From Paenibacillus periandrae (GTDB lineage Bacteria; Bacillota; Bacilli; Paenibacillales; NBRC-103111): a stretch of DNA of 37,737 nt. The translations under genes and the position numbers were made by a program. The notes beneath the pieces are model-generated. The model searched no databases and was not told the DNA's origin. It worked only from the letters and a program-made list of their open reading frames with translations. The DNA lies in the NCBI RefSeq assembly GCF_022458865.1, contig NZ_JAJNMU010000047.1, positions 1 to 37,737 of the forward strand, in the 5' to 3' direction. Position 1 is the stretch's first letter; each line of letters starts with the position of its first letter. Of the stretch, positions 8,684-18,058 are shown one piece after another.

Positions 8684-8707
8684 GAGGGGCGCTCCCTTAC
8701 GCCCCTC
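8684..8707 (-). promoter_or_regulatory. Intercistronic hairpin between binding protein and beta-helix gene
   Basis: Perfect eight-base arms GAGGGGCG (8684-8691) and CGCCCCTC (8700-8707) surround an eight-base loop, just after the binding-protein stop and 33 bases before the next ATG. No T-run follows on the minus strand, so it is more likely an RNA stability or processing element, or a partial terminator that keeps the abundant binding protein at a higher level than the large protein downstream. Confidence 0.55.
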
Positions 8708-8721
8708 CTTATCACTGCCTC

Positions 8722-10176
8722 TTATTGCTGCGTCTTTCTCCATGTGTCAATCTGTGCTTGGAGCTCCTGTGCTACTTTATCGTAGCCTGCCGCTTTCAGC
8801 TTATCTTCCCGCTGCTTAATGATTTTATCAATATCGTCAAGCCCGTTGTCCAGAATCGGCTTGAATTCCTTATGGATGGCTACAAGCCGGGCCATTTCGT
8901 TTTCTACGTTTTTTCGGTCAAAACTAAATGAAATCAGCGGATCAACCAACGCCGTTTCATTCAGCTTTTTTGTCTGTTCCCATACATCGTCCGGCTGACC
9001 CGGCAGCAAATACGAATTGAATACGTTGCCAATCATCCAGGCTGGCAGCGAATACCCTCCTGGCTTCGGCTCAATCCGGTTGTCTGCCAGTTTGGTGTAA
9101 TCCTGTCCTTCGATGCCGAACGACAATAGATTGATTAATTCCTTATCGGTATTGATCAGATCGAGCAGCTTCATCGCCAGCTCGGGATGCTTGGATGTGG
9201 AGCTGATCGCCGTTAGCGTCGATAGGGCACCGCTGCGCTGTATGATCGGCTGCCCCGTTGGAATGTTAACGACCTCAAAGCCATATGCCGCCTTCAGCTC
9301 GGCATCCGCACCCGGCTTCTGCCGACCGTAGCGACTGAAGATTTTGCCAGCTTTAATCAGAGACAGCTCATCCTTGAGCGTTGCTACATCCTGCGGGAAA
9401 AATCCTTTCTGATACCACCCGCGGAACGATTTGAATGTATCCGCATGAAGCTTCACACCGTCCTCAACCTTCCAAGTGGCAGGATTAACGACAAACAAAT
9501 CCTCGATGATCGTCCCAGACCTTTTAAAAGAAAAGCTGGTGGTTCCTTCACGGACCGGAATGATTCCAGGTTCCTTGTCCTTGACGGTTTGCAGCGCTTG
9601 GGTCAAATCCTCCATACTTTTAATGGCCTTCAAGTTAATACCGTACTTTTCCGCGATATCCTTCTTAAACCAAATGCCATCTTGGCTGGTCATAATCTGA
9701 TTGTTCGGCATGCCGTACATTTTTCCGTTAATTTTGACGGCATCCCAAATTTCCTTACGCATCATTGCTTTCAAACCCGGATAATTTTCAATCATCGCAT
9801 CCAACGGGATATAGGCTCCGCGGTTCACATTGTTGACATAACTGTTCGCCCATGCAGACGTAAAAGCCAAATCGTACGCTTCGCCCGATGACATGACCAG
9901 CTGCATTTTGCTGTCGTAGTCTCCGGGGTTGATAAATCTCATTTCCAGTGTTGCGTTGATTTTTTTCTGGATTCGCTCATTGGCTTTGTCCAGTACCGCT
10001 TGCGAATTTTTCGGTTCGCTGCTGCGAACATACCAGACGAGTTTTTCCGGCTTACCCTCCGGCTGGGCAGCATGACTGGAAGGCTTGGTTCCTCCTGACT
10101 GGCAACCGCTCAAAACTGAGCCCGCAAGTAAAATAGTCCCTACAGTAATCCCCGTTATCCTTTTGATCGTATTCAT
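8722..10176 (-). CDS. ABC transporter extracellular solute-binding lipoprotein (LipO/YtcQ type), 484 aa
   Basis: The protein begins with a lipoprotein signal ending in the lipobox LSGC, so it is anchored to the outer face of the membrane. The mature part carries bacterial solute-binding protein features (LVWYVRSSEP near the start, SGEAYDLAFT, INGKMYGMPN, IWFKKDIAEKYGI). It ends with a helical DUF3502-like region (NEMARLVAIHKEFKPILDNG, WRKTQQ). The start ATG 10176 is supported by GGAGGGT at good spacing; an ATG eight codons upstream overlaps this RBS and is rejected. It lies 58 bases after the second permease. Proteins of this group bind oligosaccharides for LplB/YtcP transporters; the sugar is unknown. 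No ATPase is encoded here, so a shared MsmX-like ATPase elsewhere would be needed. Confidence 0.9.
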   Translation of the reverse strand: MNTIKRITGITVGTILLAGSVLSGCQSGGTKPSSHAAQPEGKPEKLVWYVRSSEPKNSQAVLDKANERIQKKINATLEMRFINPGDYDSKMQLVMSSGEAYDLAFTSAWANSYVNNVNRGAYIPLDAMIENYPGLKAMMRKEIWDAVKINGKMYGMPNNQIMTSQDGIWFKKDIAEKYGINLKAIKSMEDLTQALQTVKDKEPGIIPVREGTTSFSFKRSGTIIEDLFVVNPATWKVEDGVKLHADTFKSFRGWYQKGFFPQDVATLKDELSLIKAGKIFSRYGRQKPGADAELKAAYGFEVVNIPTGQPIIQRSGALSTLTAISSTSKHPELAMKLLDLINTDKELINLLSFGIEGQDYTKLADNRIEPKPGGYSLPAWMIGNVFNSYLLPGQPDDVWEQTKKLNETALVDPLISFSFDRKNVENEMARLVAIHKEFKPILDNGLDDIDKIIKQREDKLKAAGYDKVAQELQAQIDTWRKTQQ

Positions 10177-10234
10177 TAATAGGTACCCTCCGCATGTCAT
10201 TATTTTGAAACTATGATGAATATTTATTGCCGCC

Positions 10235-11128
10235 TTACCCTTTGACTGAACCTACTGTCAGGCCCTTGGCAAAATATTTTTGAAAAAAAGGGAATATAAG
10301 CAGCATAGGCCCTATAGCCAGCATGCACATCGCCATCCGCATATTTTCTGTAGGTAAGGAGGCCGCAGCCGACCAATCGACAAGCCCGTTTTCCTGCATA
10401 TTTTTTGTGATTTCACTTATATTTTTCAGCATCACCTGCAGCAGGTATTGAAGCGGATACATCTCCTGGCTGGAGACGAACAGCAATGCCGGATACCAGG
10501 AATTCCAGTAAGTGAGCAGCTGCATCAGACCGACGGTTGCCAGAACCGGCTTCGACAGCGGCAAAATAATCTCCAGATAAATACGAAGCTCGCCAGCACC
10601 ATCGATCGTCGCCGATTCTACAAGCGCATCCGGCAGCTGCTGAAAGAACGTTCGCATCAGAAAGACATAAAACACATTGACGAGCACCGGAATAATGAGC
10701 GCCGCATACGTATCCTGCAAATGCAGGTAATTCGTCATCAGGATATAGAACGGGACGAGGCCGCCGTTAAATAGCATAGTAAAAAACAAATAAAAAGTGA
10801 TCACGCTTCGGTACGCAAAATCTTTGCGTGATAACGGGTACGCGCAGGAGGAGATCATAAGCAGCGACAGAAAGGTACCCAGTACCGACATGATAGTCGT
10901 CACCTTATAAGCGTTAAAAAGTGTCATCGGTGAAGATAAAATATAACGGTACGCTTCCAGATCAATTTGAACCGGTAGAAGCCGGTACCCGTGAGCAGCG
11001 ATGTCTTGATCATTAGATAACGAGACGGCTATGATCGCGACAAGCGGTATAACAAATACAATACTCAGACAAATCATAAAGAGATGAATGCATCTTTTGA
11101 ACCATAGCTCCGTTCGGCTGGCAGTCAA
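10235..11128 (-). CDS. ABC transporter permease, YtcP type (MalG-like), 297 aa
   Basis: Six hydrophobic segments are visible, with the binding-protein-dependent transport EAA loop ESATIDGAGELRIYLEIILP, which contacts the ATPase, at about residues 190-210. The C-terminus FAKGLTVGSVKG is typical of YtcP-type permeases, which import oligosaccharides with an LplB partner. The start is a TTG preceded by GAGGAGGG at a spacing of eight bases. It lies 28 bases downstream of the LplB-like gene, so the two are cotranscribed. Confidence 0.92.
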   Translation of the reverse strand: MTASRTELWFKRCIHLFMICLSIVFVIPLVAIIAVSLSNDQDIAAHGYRLLPVQIDLEAYRYILSSPMTLFNAYKVTTIMSVLGTFLSLLMISSCAYPLSRKDFAYRSVITFYLFFTMLFNGGLVPFYILMTNYLHLQDTYAALIIPVLVNVFYVFLMRTFFQQLPDALVESATIDGAGELRIYLEIILPLSKPVLATVGLMQLLTYWNSWYPALLFVSSQEMYPLQYLLQVMLKNISEITKNMQENGLVDWSAAASLPTENMRMAMCMLAIGPMLLIFPFFQKYFAKGLTVGSVKG

Positions 11129-11156
11129 GCCCGTTTCCCTCCTCTATATTTTCAAA

Positions 11157-12131
11157 TTAAAACAGTGCATTGTCCGCATTGCGGCGTTTGACGAACCAGT
11201 TCGTACCGATGACGAGCACAAAGCCGACGGTCGATTTGATAAGTCCCGCCGCTCCCGAGATACCGATATCTCCGTTCACCGTGAGTGCACGGAATATGTA
11301 CGTGTCGATAACGTCCGTCGTTTCATACAGCGTAGTGGAATTCATCGGGAGCTGGTAAAAGAGACCGAAATCGGCATCTAAAATGTTGCCTATCGCCAAT
11401 ATCGTCAATATCGTCATCACCGGATACAGAAACGGCAGTGAGATGTGCCAAAGCATTTGCAGCTTATTGGCGCCGTCGATTTTGGCCGCTTCGAAATAGG
11501 CCGGATCGACTCCCATAAGCGCTGCGTAATAAATGATTGCACCCATCCCTACTTCCTTCCACCACTGGGCGAGCGGAAAAATATAGAGCCAAGGATCGCT
11601 CAAATTGTAATAGTCAAGCGGCGCGTAACCGAACCATTCCCTAGCTTGATTGAGCATACCCGAACGTGGATTCAGAAACGCATAAGCCATGTAGGCCACG
11701 ACAACCCAGGATAGGAAATGCGGGAAGAGCATCACGGTTTGATACACCTTCAGCATCGAGCGGCTTGTTATCTCATATAACAGCAGAGCGATGACAAGCG
11801 CGCCGAGCAGATTCATACCAATAAAGACGGAATTATACCCCAGCGTATTTCGTACGATTCGCCATAAATCGGGGGAGTCGAGTAAAAATCGAAAATTGCT
11901 GAACCCTACCCAATCGCTGCCAAGCAGTCCTTTGTTGAACTGATATCGCTTGAAAGCTACGATAACTCCGAACATAGGTATGTACTTGAAAACAAAAATG
12001 AATAAAACCATCGGCATGGTTAACAGCAGTAGAAAACGGTTTTTGCGGAACGTTTTCCATCTGCTCCCGAGCCGGACCGACCGGCGGCTAGCGGGCGAGC
12101 GTCTTACAGTTACGGATTGCCAATCTTGCAC
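11157..12131 (-). CDS. ABC transporter permease, LplB type, 324 aa
   Basis: The sequence has the hallmark N-terminus of LplB/YteP permeases: a basic stretch, LLLLTMPMVLFIFVFKYIPM, then AFKRYQFNKG-x-x-G-x-x-WVGFSNF. It has six membrane segments and the EAA loop AAKIDGANKLQMLWHISLP. The C-terminal segment TVGFVLVIGTNWFVKR is also typical. A GTG at 12131 is used as start, with AAGGTG upstream. It is the first gene of the transport operon and pairs with the YtcP-like permease to form the channel. Confidence 0.92.
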   Translation of the reverse strand: MQDWQSVTVRRSPASRRSVRLGSRWKTFRKNRFLLLLTMPMVLFIFVFKYIPMFGVIVAFKRYQFNKGLLGSDWVGFSNFRFLLDSPDLWRIVRNTLGYNSVFIGMNLLGALVIALLLYEITSRSMLKVYQTVMLFPHFLSWVVVAYMAYAFLNPRSGMLNQAREWFGYAPLDYYNLSDPWLYIFPLAQWWKEVGMGAIIYYAALMGVDPAYFEAAKIDGANKLQMLWHISLPFLYPVMTILTILAIGNILDADFGLFYQLPMNSTTLYETTDVIDTYIFRALTVNGDIGISGAAGLIKSTVGFVLVIGTNWFVKRRNADNALF

Positions 12132-12223
12132 TGAGCTGCACCTTCTTTTCCTTCAGAGGTATGGGGCTGATGTGCTCCTATCGTACTGTAAGCAGCCAAT
12201 GTCGGTAAGGGTTAAAATGAGTG

Positions 12224-12267
12224 AAATGGTTTAAAATCGCAGTCTAATCATCCTTAAATGGTTCAAA
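12224..12267. promoter_or_regulatory. Two direct copies of AAATGGTT(T/C)AAA upstream of the transport operon
   Basis: AAATGGTTTAAA occurs at 12224-12235 and AAATGGTTCAAA at 12256-12267. They are 32 bases apart start to start (about three helical turns) and lie 93-136 bases upstream of the LplB start. A near-identical copy (AAATGGTTCAGA on the minus strand, 14674-14685) lies upstream of the AraC-type regulator. Direct repeats in phase are what AraC-family proteins bind, so these are operator candidates. No convincing -35/-10 pair was found next to them. Confidence 0.4.
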
Positions 12268-12284
12268 CAGCCCCATTTCCAAGT

Positions 12285-12324
12285 AAAAAACCTTATCAAC
12301 CGGCAGCTGCGCGATTCATAAGGT
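12285..12324 (-). terminator. Likely terminator of the AraC-type regulator gene
   Basis: Arms ACCTTAT (12290-12296) and ATAAGGT (12318-12324) enclose a 21-base loop that itself contains the palindrome GCAGCTGC. On the minus strand they are followed by six T. The hairpin lies just after the regulator stop at 12348 and upstream of the permease operon. The stem is short, so termination may be partial. Confidence 0.5.
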
Positions 12325-12347
12325 GAAGGTTTCCCTCTCAATTGTTT

Positions 12348-14576
12348 TTACGATTGATTCAACCGGGTGAGGCTCAGTTTCAAGCGGTAGTCGGTAGGGG
12401 TAGCACCCACATGTTTTTTGAAAATGGTATAAAAGTATTTCTTGTTCTCCCAACCAATCCGGTCAATAACTTGATCGATGGTCAGGTTGGTTTCGCCAAG
12501 CAGCTGTTTTGAATTCTCAATCCGGACCGCTGTCAAATAATCCGACAAGGAGCGAGCGCCTTGATCCCGGCATAGCTTGTTCAAATACGCAGGTGTCATA
12601 TTGAACAGAGCGGCGATGCCATGCGGAGAGAGCGCGTAATCGGCATAGTTCTCGTCAATATATCGATAGGCCTGTGCGACAATGAGGCCGGTGCGGTCGT
12701 TTTTATTTCTGCCAAGCCGTTCTGTAATAACGTGGAACAAGCCATGAAAATGCTCATGAATTTCCACCAGCGTCTCCGCACTTTTGATCTTCCTGTCAAA
12801 CTCGGAGAAACCGCTCTCAAACGATATCGTACTGTTGCTTTCCATTACATGCAGTTGATTAAAGACGGCCGAGGATATGTAGGATATTACAAGCATGATG
12901 TTGTTATAGTCGCATTTGGAGACAAGCTCCGTGAGCCGGGCGTACGTCTCCTCCATTTTCTCCAATTTCCCTTCCTTAATCGCACCCAGCAGCTGCTCGA
13001 CAAGCGGATGGTCGATTGGGAACGATTGCGGCGAATCTGCGAACTGAACCTCTCGAAAGAGCATACATCGGTGTCCATATTTCAGCCGATCGTTGGATAA
13101 ATCCAGCGCATCCTTATATATGTAGGGTAAATCTCTGAGATTCATCGCCGCCTCGCTCACGAAGATCGATACCGTCAGTGAACAATAGCGTTCAAAGCTT
13201 TCGAGTACCTGATGCAGGGATCGGGATAGCTCCAGCCTTCCATTCCCCGATAATTTGCCTTCCTCCTCCATATTCAAGATCAATACAACAACGTCTTCAT
13301 CCAAATCAACCGCTTCACAGGTATGGAGCTCTGACATAATTTCGCCGGCGATGTTGGTGAGAGCATATTTGAGCAGCGCCCGATCGGACTGCTTGTACCG
13401 CTCGCAAAATCCGCTATAGTGATCGATTTTCATCACCGCAACGGCGACAGGCCTGCCGGGGTCCAACGTAATCCCGTATTCATGCAGCCATTCGCCTTCT
13501 TTCGGGGGGAATCCGGTTAGAAGCAAATCCGACAATGATTTCTGCTTTAAGGTGAATATATGGCTGCTTCGAAAACGCTGCAGCTTTTGCACCGGGGTGT
13601 ACAAGTTTATGGCCAGCAGAAAAGCCGCATATGAGCCAACTACCAGCATGGTAAGCGCGATACCCAGCGTAATGTAGTTGACCTTGGCGGCAATATTCGC
13701 AATCGTGCTGTAGGCTGTAACACCAACAAGCTGCCATTGGAGTGAATCGCTGCCTGCGTAGGTTACCACAGATTGGACGCCATCTATTTCCGTTACAAAA
13801 TAGCCCGATTTTTCGGATGAATGGATAATATCCTGCACATAAGGTATTTCTGCGGCATTTGTCAAAAATTGCTTTGGATCGGTATGCGCCATCACTCCGC
13901 CATCTCGGCTGACGAACCAGAAGCTTTTGTTATCCAGAGTATCGAAGCTTCCTAAGGTCAATTGATTGAGAAGTATATCTATGTTTACATTGAAAATGAG
14001 TGCGCTCTTCAGCCCACCATCCAAATAATACTCGGGCTGCACATACGAAAATACATTCATGGTTTGCTCCGGGTTCGTTTCGCTGAGAGGCATCCTTCTT
14101 GGGATCGGGGCAAGCTTAGGCAAGGTGCTGCCCTTCTTCAGGATTGTTGCCGCCCATGGATCAAAATCACTCCCCCGGCGTATCAGCGGATTGGAGCCTA
14201 CAATATAATACATATCCTCCTGACCGTTGTACACATAGAACGAGCCTATGTACGGATTCGATTTCAGCATAAGATCAAGCGCCCTCATACTGCTGAGCTG
14301 CTCATAAATAGACAGATTCTGTCCGTTCATGAGATTAACCGCGTCCAGATTATTGGATAAAGTAACCGCGTAGTTCCTGACATAAGTATGAACCTGCTCG
14401 GCGTTATAGATAACCTGATGCATAATTTCTTCGTTTGAACGATTGATCAGTTTACTGTTGTAGCTTTTAAAATAGATGTAAAAAAACAGCGAAAGCACCA
14501 TCACCAGTAGTGTTGTTACCAGCGTCATTTTAATAAACATATTTGAAAAATAGTTATCTGACCGCTGCTTCTTCAT
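12348..14576 (-). CDS. Membrane-bound AraC-family transcriptional regulator with extracellular Cache-like domain, 742 aa
   Basis: A short basic N-terminus precedes a membrane segment (MTLVTTLLVMVLSLFFYIYF, about residues 18-37). A large extracellular region follows, with a Cache-like feel (SSMRALDLMLKSNPYIGSFYVY, SFWFVSRDGGVMAH). A second membrane segment (YITLGIALTMLVVGSYAAFLL), a cytoplasmic middle region, and a C-terminal AraC DNA-binding domain (YIDENYADYALSPHGIAALF, DQVIDRIGWENKKYFYTIFK) complete it. This is the one-component layout that controls polysaccharide loci in Paenibacillus: the outer domain senses a sugar or its binding protein, and the HTH activates the transport genes. ATG 14576 is chosen because GGAGG lies nine bases upstream; the longer frame would start above the predicted promoter. 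The neighbouring LplB operon is the obvious target. Confidence 0.9.
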   Translation of the reverse strand: MKKQRSDNYFSNMFIKMTLVTTLLVMVLSLFFYIYFKSYNSKLINRSNEEIMHQVIYNAEQVHTYVRNYAVTLSNNLDAVNLMNGQNLSIYEQLSSMRALDLMLKSNPYIGSFYVYNGQEDMYYIVGSNPLIRRGSDFDPWAATILKKGSTLPKLAPIPRRMPLSETNPEQTMNVFSYVQPEYYLDGGLKSALIFNVNIDILLNQLTLGSFDTLDNKSFWFVSRDGGVMAHTDPKQFLTNAAEIPYVQDIIHSSEKSGYFVTEIDGVQSVVTYAGSDSLQWQLVGVTAYSTIANIAAKVNYITLGIALTMLVVGSYAAFLLAINLYTPVQKLQRFRSSHIFTLKQKSLSDLLLTGFPPKEGEWLHEYGITLDPGRPVAVAVMKIDHYSGFCERYKQSDRALLKYALTNIAGEIMSELHTCEAVDLDEDVVVLILNMEEEGKLSGNGRLELSRSLHQVLESFERYCSLTVSIFVSEAAMNLRDLPYIYKDALDLSNDRLKYGHRCMLFREVQFADSPQSFPIDHPLVEQLLGAIKEGKLEKMEETYARLTELVSKCDYNNIMLVISYISSAVFNQLHVMESNSTISFESGFSEFDRKIKSAETLVEIHEHFHGLFHVITERLGRNKNDRTGLIVAQAYRYIDENYADYALSPHGIAALFNMTPAYLNKLCRDQGARSLSDYLTAVRIENSKQLLGETNLTIDQVIDRIGWENKKYFYTIFKKHVGATPTDYRLKLSLTRLNQS

Positions 14577-14619
14577 CACTGTATACCTCCATCCGATTGA
14601 GTCCACCTGTTTTAAGTTC

Positions 14620-14625
14620 ATTATA
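14620..14625 (-). promoter_or_regulatory. -10 box of the AraC-type regulator gene
   Basis: TATAAT (minus strand) lies about 45 bases upstream of the chosen ATG. The -35 side is weak (ATTCAA at 16 bases), as expected for a promoter helped by an activator. The AAATGGTTCAGA motif lies 49 bases further upstream. Confidence 0.4.
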
Positions 14626-14673
14626 TCGGCTCCCTTATCGGTTGAATAGCGTATAGTGACAATAGAAACCAAA

Positions 14674-14685
14674 TCTGAACCATTT
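14674..14685. promoter_or_regulatory. Third copy of the AAATGGTT-type motif, upstream of the regulator gene
   Basis: The minus strand reads AAATGGTTCAGA, one mismatch from the copy at 12256-12267. It points the opposite way relative to transcription compared with the two copies before the transport operon. Its presence upstream of both units suggests a common regulator, perhaps the AraC-type protein itself. Confidence 0.35.
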
Positions 14686-14773
14686 CTCCAAATTTAAACT
14701 ACTATTGTTTTTTCTTCAAGTGTTTTTGACACGCCTGACACCTTCGGATTTTCGGAGAAACCGATTGTTGCGC

Positions 14774-14817
14774 AAAGAAAAATAAGCTGACACCGGTTGG
14801 ATACAGGCGCCAGCTTA
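14774..14817 (-). terminator. Terminator of the S-layer gene
   Basis: Arms 14783-14794 and 14806-14817 form a twelve-base stem with two G-U pairs and an eleven-base loop, eight bases past the stop codon. The minus strand continues with TTTTTCTTT. Strong intrinsic terminator form. Confidence 0.85.
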
Positions 14818-14824
14818 CCCACAA

Positions 14825-17800
14825 TTACTTCACATCAACATCAAACGATGCTTGTTTGCCACTAGGAGCAATTACGTTCACTTTAAAGCTCGTCACATCA
14901 TCAGCCGCGCCTGTATATTGGATGAAGCCATTGTTTTCATCCACGCTTATTGCGTCTGGATTCACACCGCTAATATCGGATACGTAGAAGCTGAGTTTAA
15001 GCAATTCGTTGCCGTTGTAGCCGACGCCCTTTGATCGTACAAGCATGTTGTCGTTCGCTTGACCCTCTTCATTCATCGTTCCCGGTGCGTTCTCGTTGAC
15101 GATTTCATCACCGTATTGATCAAGAGCCGTCAGTTTCTCACCGAGCTTCGCGTCCCACAGATACAAGCCGTCCTGCAGATCGGCCATGGACACGGATTTA
15201 CCTGTTTTCTTCAGCGTCAAGCTGCTCACGGCTGGCGCTTCTTTCTTCGTACTTACTTTCAATGATGCAGTTTGCATATTTTTCTTGCCGTCATAGAACA
15301 TCACGGTCACTGCAGCTTGCCCTTCCTTACCGCCTGCAATGTAGTGGGTGCTGTCTTTATCTTTTGATTTGCTTGCAACGTCCGCTACTTGCGGATCGCT
15401 CGATGTTAAGGACACGATATTGGATGAGACTTTGACTTCATCACCTTTGTCTTTGGTCGCACGAATTTTCACTTCTTTGGTGAACGGCTTGTACGTATCG
15501 TACATCGTGCTTGCCCCTTGCGCTCCGGTTCCGACCGACATGAAATCGTCCGCGGCCAGCATGGTGTTATCTACCGATTTATCCAGGTACGCTTCGTAGG
15601 TCAGGTTCGTGTTCACATTTGAAGGATCGAGCACTTCCATCGTCGTGGACAAGTTGTTCACTTCAACATAAGAATTGCCATTAATCGTCACCGTACCCGT
15701 GCTGTCCTGCTTATACAACGTCGCTTTGTACGTGTAGCTGGCCTCTTTCGCATCTGCTGCCGTGTAAAATTTGAACGATTTGTCGTAGAAGGAGTCTTTC
15801 GATGTGTCTGAGCTGTCAGCTGCCAAATGGAAGTCCCGCGTAACCGCTTGTCCGATCTTCGTCGGCTGCAGCACATACTTACGCGCGGATGTCGCGTCGC
15901 TTACGTCCTTACGCTGCGCACTCGACAAACTTGTGGCTGCCAGACTCGCTTCATCGCCACCACTCGCTGTCAACGAATAACGCACCACATACTGACCGTT
16001 CGCATCGTATTTCAACTCACTGCCGTATTGGTCGTACAACTTAATTTTCATTTCATTGTCTGTGCCGGCAGTCATATATTTTGCAGGTGCTTGGGAAAAC
16101 ATAAGCTTATCAGCTTTGCGCTTGTCATTCACATTCACCTTCAATTGCGTTTGAACCTGCGGGTTGTCCTTCAACTGCACCGTAATAATTGAGCTTCCTT
16201 TCGTATTGACGCCGGCAATGGCGATCTTGCCCTTATAGCTGCCGGAGTTCGAGATCGGCTGATCGGCAAGTGTCACGCCACCACTGGAAAATATAGTAAA
16301 TTTATCACGATTGTCATATATGTCCTGTGCCGATAACGTGTTGCCTTGGTCGTCCTTCACGATCAATGGCAAGTATAACTTGGCATCAAGACTTTCATCG
16401 CCGCTTGGCACGTCACCTTTAGCCAATGTGTACGAGTAGGTCCCGAATTGAACTGCGCTCGGTACGTTCGTCGCTGTGATGGGAACGGTTTTTGTAACGG
16501 ATTCGCCTGAGCCGTTCGCGAATACAGTCACAACTACGTCCTTCACTTTGTCGCTAATCGCACGCAGCTTAAGGTCAGCCGCATCATCGCCCACAGCGTT
16601 GTCGACGAACGCACCGGATTCTCCCTCGTTGCCCTTGTCCAGATCGGAGTCGGAGAAGGTAACGGTGACACCTTTGTTCAGCTCGTCCTTAGCATCAACA
16701 CGCAGACCGTATTGATCGTAGACTTTCAGGTCAAGATAAGCGTAGCTGTTTGATTCGATGGAGCTTACTACATTACCGGACGTGCCATGAAGGTCGCCTA
16801 GCTCAACCTTGGACACGATACGTGCATCGCCAATGGTGAACACTTTGTTCGCTTGTGTGCCGCTATCCTGGTGAATGACGGTCAGTGACAAGCGGTCATC
16901 GCGGTTCAGCGTAGATGGCAGAGTCAGGTAGAACGCCTGCTCACCGCCGATAGGTGTTACTGATCCGAGGCTGGCGTGGAGGTCAAATTCGCTAGCTGAT
17001 ACCGACGATTGCTTACCGTATTGATTTGTTGCCTTGAAGTCAATACGTAGCTTCGCCGATGGGTTATTTGGCAAGGTATTGGATGTCGTCACTAGATCGA
17101 TTTTCGCTATTTTCTCTTTCTCTGTTGTTGCCTTCGCCGTTTGGCCTGCTTCATCTATGCTGCTCAATCCGCCGAGTGTCGCGGTCCAGGCAGCATCATC
17201 AAATTTAGTATCAAAGGTTAACATTGCAGTTGACTTATCTGCGCTCCAGGTTGTCGTGTAGCCATCGGATACCGGCAATCCGTTCCGCGTCAGCGCAAAA
17301 GTAACGGCAGAGGTATCAGCGACGACACCATTAAGCCGAATCGACATTACGTTCGCATCAGTAGCTTTCATCGAAGCAATCGCGTATTTGCCACTAAACA
17401 CCGATTTAATCTGATATTTCGATTCATAGGAAGCCATCGCGAGCAGCTCGCGGCTTGCTGCTGTCGTACCGCCGAACGTACCGTTGGTGCTATTGCTCAT
17501 CAATCCGCGGTCGAGCGCAAGTGCCACGTATCCTTTCGCCCAGTCGGAGACGGTATCATCCTGCACGGCTGTTATATTCTGCGCATTTTCCTCAAGACCA
17601 AGGCCGCGAAGCAGGAAAGCTGCCAGCTGTTCTTTCGTCACTTGGCCAGTTGGATCGTATTTGCCTTCAGCAACGCCGTCTGTAATACCCGCTTTGACGA
17701 TCGCTTCGATATAAGGCATTGCATAGCCGTTCGCCGGGTCATTGCCGCTCACATCGGAGAAGCTTGAGGTCTTCAATGTCATGTCGACTGGTAATCCAAA

Positions 17801-18058
17801 AATGAGTGCCGCCACCTTCGCGAATTGGGCGCGGTTCATGTTTTCTTTCAATCCAAATGTGCCTTCTTCAATACCGTCAAACACGCCAGTGGCGATCAAT
17901 TCATCATATTTCTCTTTCGTTACACTGTCCAGATTCTTGAGGTCTGTAAAATCTTTGGATGATTTCGCCTTTGTTGTTGTCGTAGCAGCTAATGCTGCAG
18001 TGGAAAACATCGAGAACGCTACAGCCAAAGAAAGAATCGTCGACAAAGCTTTTTTCAT
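14825..18058 (-). CDS. S-layer protein with three N-terminal SLH domains, 1077 aa
   Basis: A signal peptide (MKKALSTILSLAVAFSMFS, cleavage near ALAA) is followed by three SLH modules at about residues 37-90, 99-157 and 165-215, recognisable from FTDLKNLD, YIEAIVKAGITDG and GYVALALDRGLMS. SLH modules bind pyruvylated secondary cell wall polymer. Their conserved TRAE positions read NRAQ, TKEQ and SREL here, so one or more may bind weakly. The remaining roughly 860 residues are beta-rich, Thr/Ser/Asp/Lys-rich, with recurrent VxDQYG-type turns (VYDQYGLRV, LYDQYGSEL, ALDQYGDEI) like bacterial Ig-like repeats of S-layer arrays. The gene is monocistronic, with AGGAGGT ten bases before ATG, a long leader and a strong terminator, all typical of a highly expressed surface-array protein. 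Confidence 0.88.
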   Translation of the reverse strand: MKKALSTILSLAVAFSMFSTAALAATTTTKAKSSKDFTDLKNLDSVTKEKYDELIATGVFDGIEEGTFGLKENMNRAQFAKVAALIFGLPVDMTLKTSSFSDVSGNDPANGYAMPYIEAIVKAGITDGVAEGKYDPTGQVTKEQLAAFLLRGLGLEENAQNITAVQDDTVSDWAKGYVALALDRGLMSNSTNGTFGGTTAASRELLAMASYESKYQIKSVFSGKYAIASMKATDANVMSIRLNGVVADTSAVTFALTRNGLPVSDGYTTTWSADKSTAMLTFDTKFDDAAWTATLGGLSSIDEAGQTAKATTEKEKIAKIDLVTTSNTLPNNPSAKLRIDFKATNQYGKQSSVSASEFDLHASLGSVTPIGGEQAFYLTLPSTLNRDDRLSLTVIHQDSGTQANKVFTIGDARIVSKVELGDLHGTSGNVVSSIESNSYAYLDLKVYDQYGLRVDAKDELNKGVTVTFSDSDLDKGNEGESGAFVDNAVGDDAADLKLRAISDKVKDVVVTVFANGSGESVTKTVPITATNVPSAVQFGTYSYTLAKGDVPSGDESLDAKLYLPLIVKDDQGNTLSAQDIYDNRDKFTIFSSGGVTLADQPISNSGSYKGKIAIAGVNTKGSSIITVQLKDNPQVQTQLKVNVNDKRKADKLMFSQAPAKYMTAGTDNEMKIKLYDQYGSELKYDANGQYVVRYSLTASGGDEASLAATSLSSAQRKDVSDATSARKYVLQPTKIGQAVTRDFHLAADSSDTSKDSFYDKSFKFYTAADAKEASYTYKATLYKQDSTGTVTINGNSYVEVNNLSTTMEVLDPSNVNTNLTYEAYLDKSVDNTMLAADDFMSVGTGAQGASTMYDTYKPFTKEVKIRATKDKGDEVKVSSNIVSLTSSDPQVADVASKSKDKDSTHYIAGGKEGQAAVTVMFYDGKKNMQTASLKVSTKKEAPAVSSLTLKKTGKSVSMADLQDGLYLWDAKLGEKLTALDQYGDEIVNENAPGTMNEEGQANDNMLVRSKGVGYNGNELLKLSFYVSDISGVNPDAISVDENNGFIQYTGAADDVTSFKVNVIAPSGKQASFDVDVK

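Noticed and set aside
15827..16192. Plus-strand ORFs inside the S-layer gene (also in the beta-helix, AraC-type and Fn3 genes)
   Set aside because: They are antisense frames of long convincing genes, lack start signals and show no domain features.
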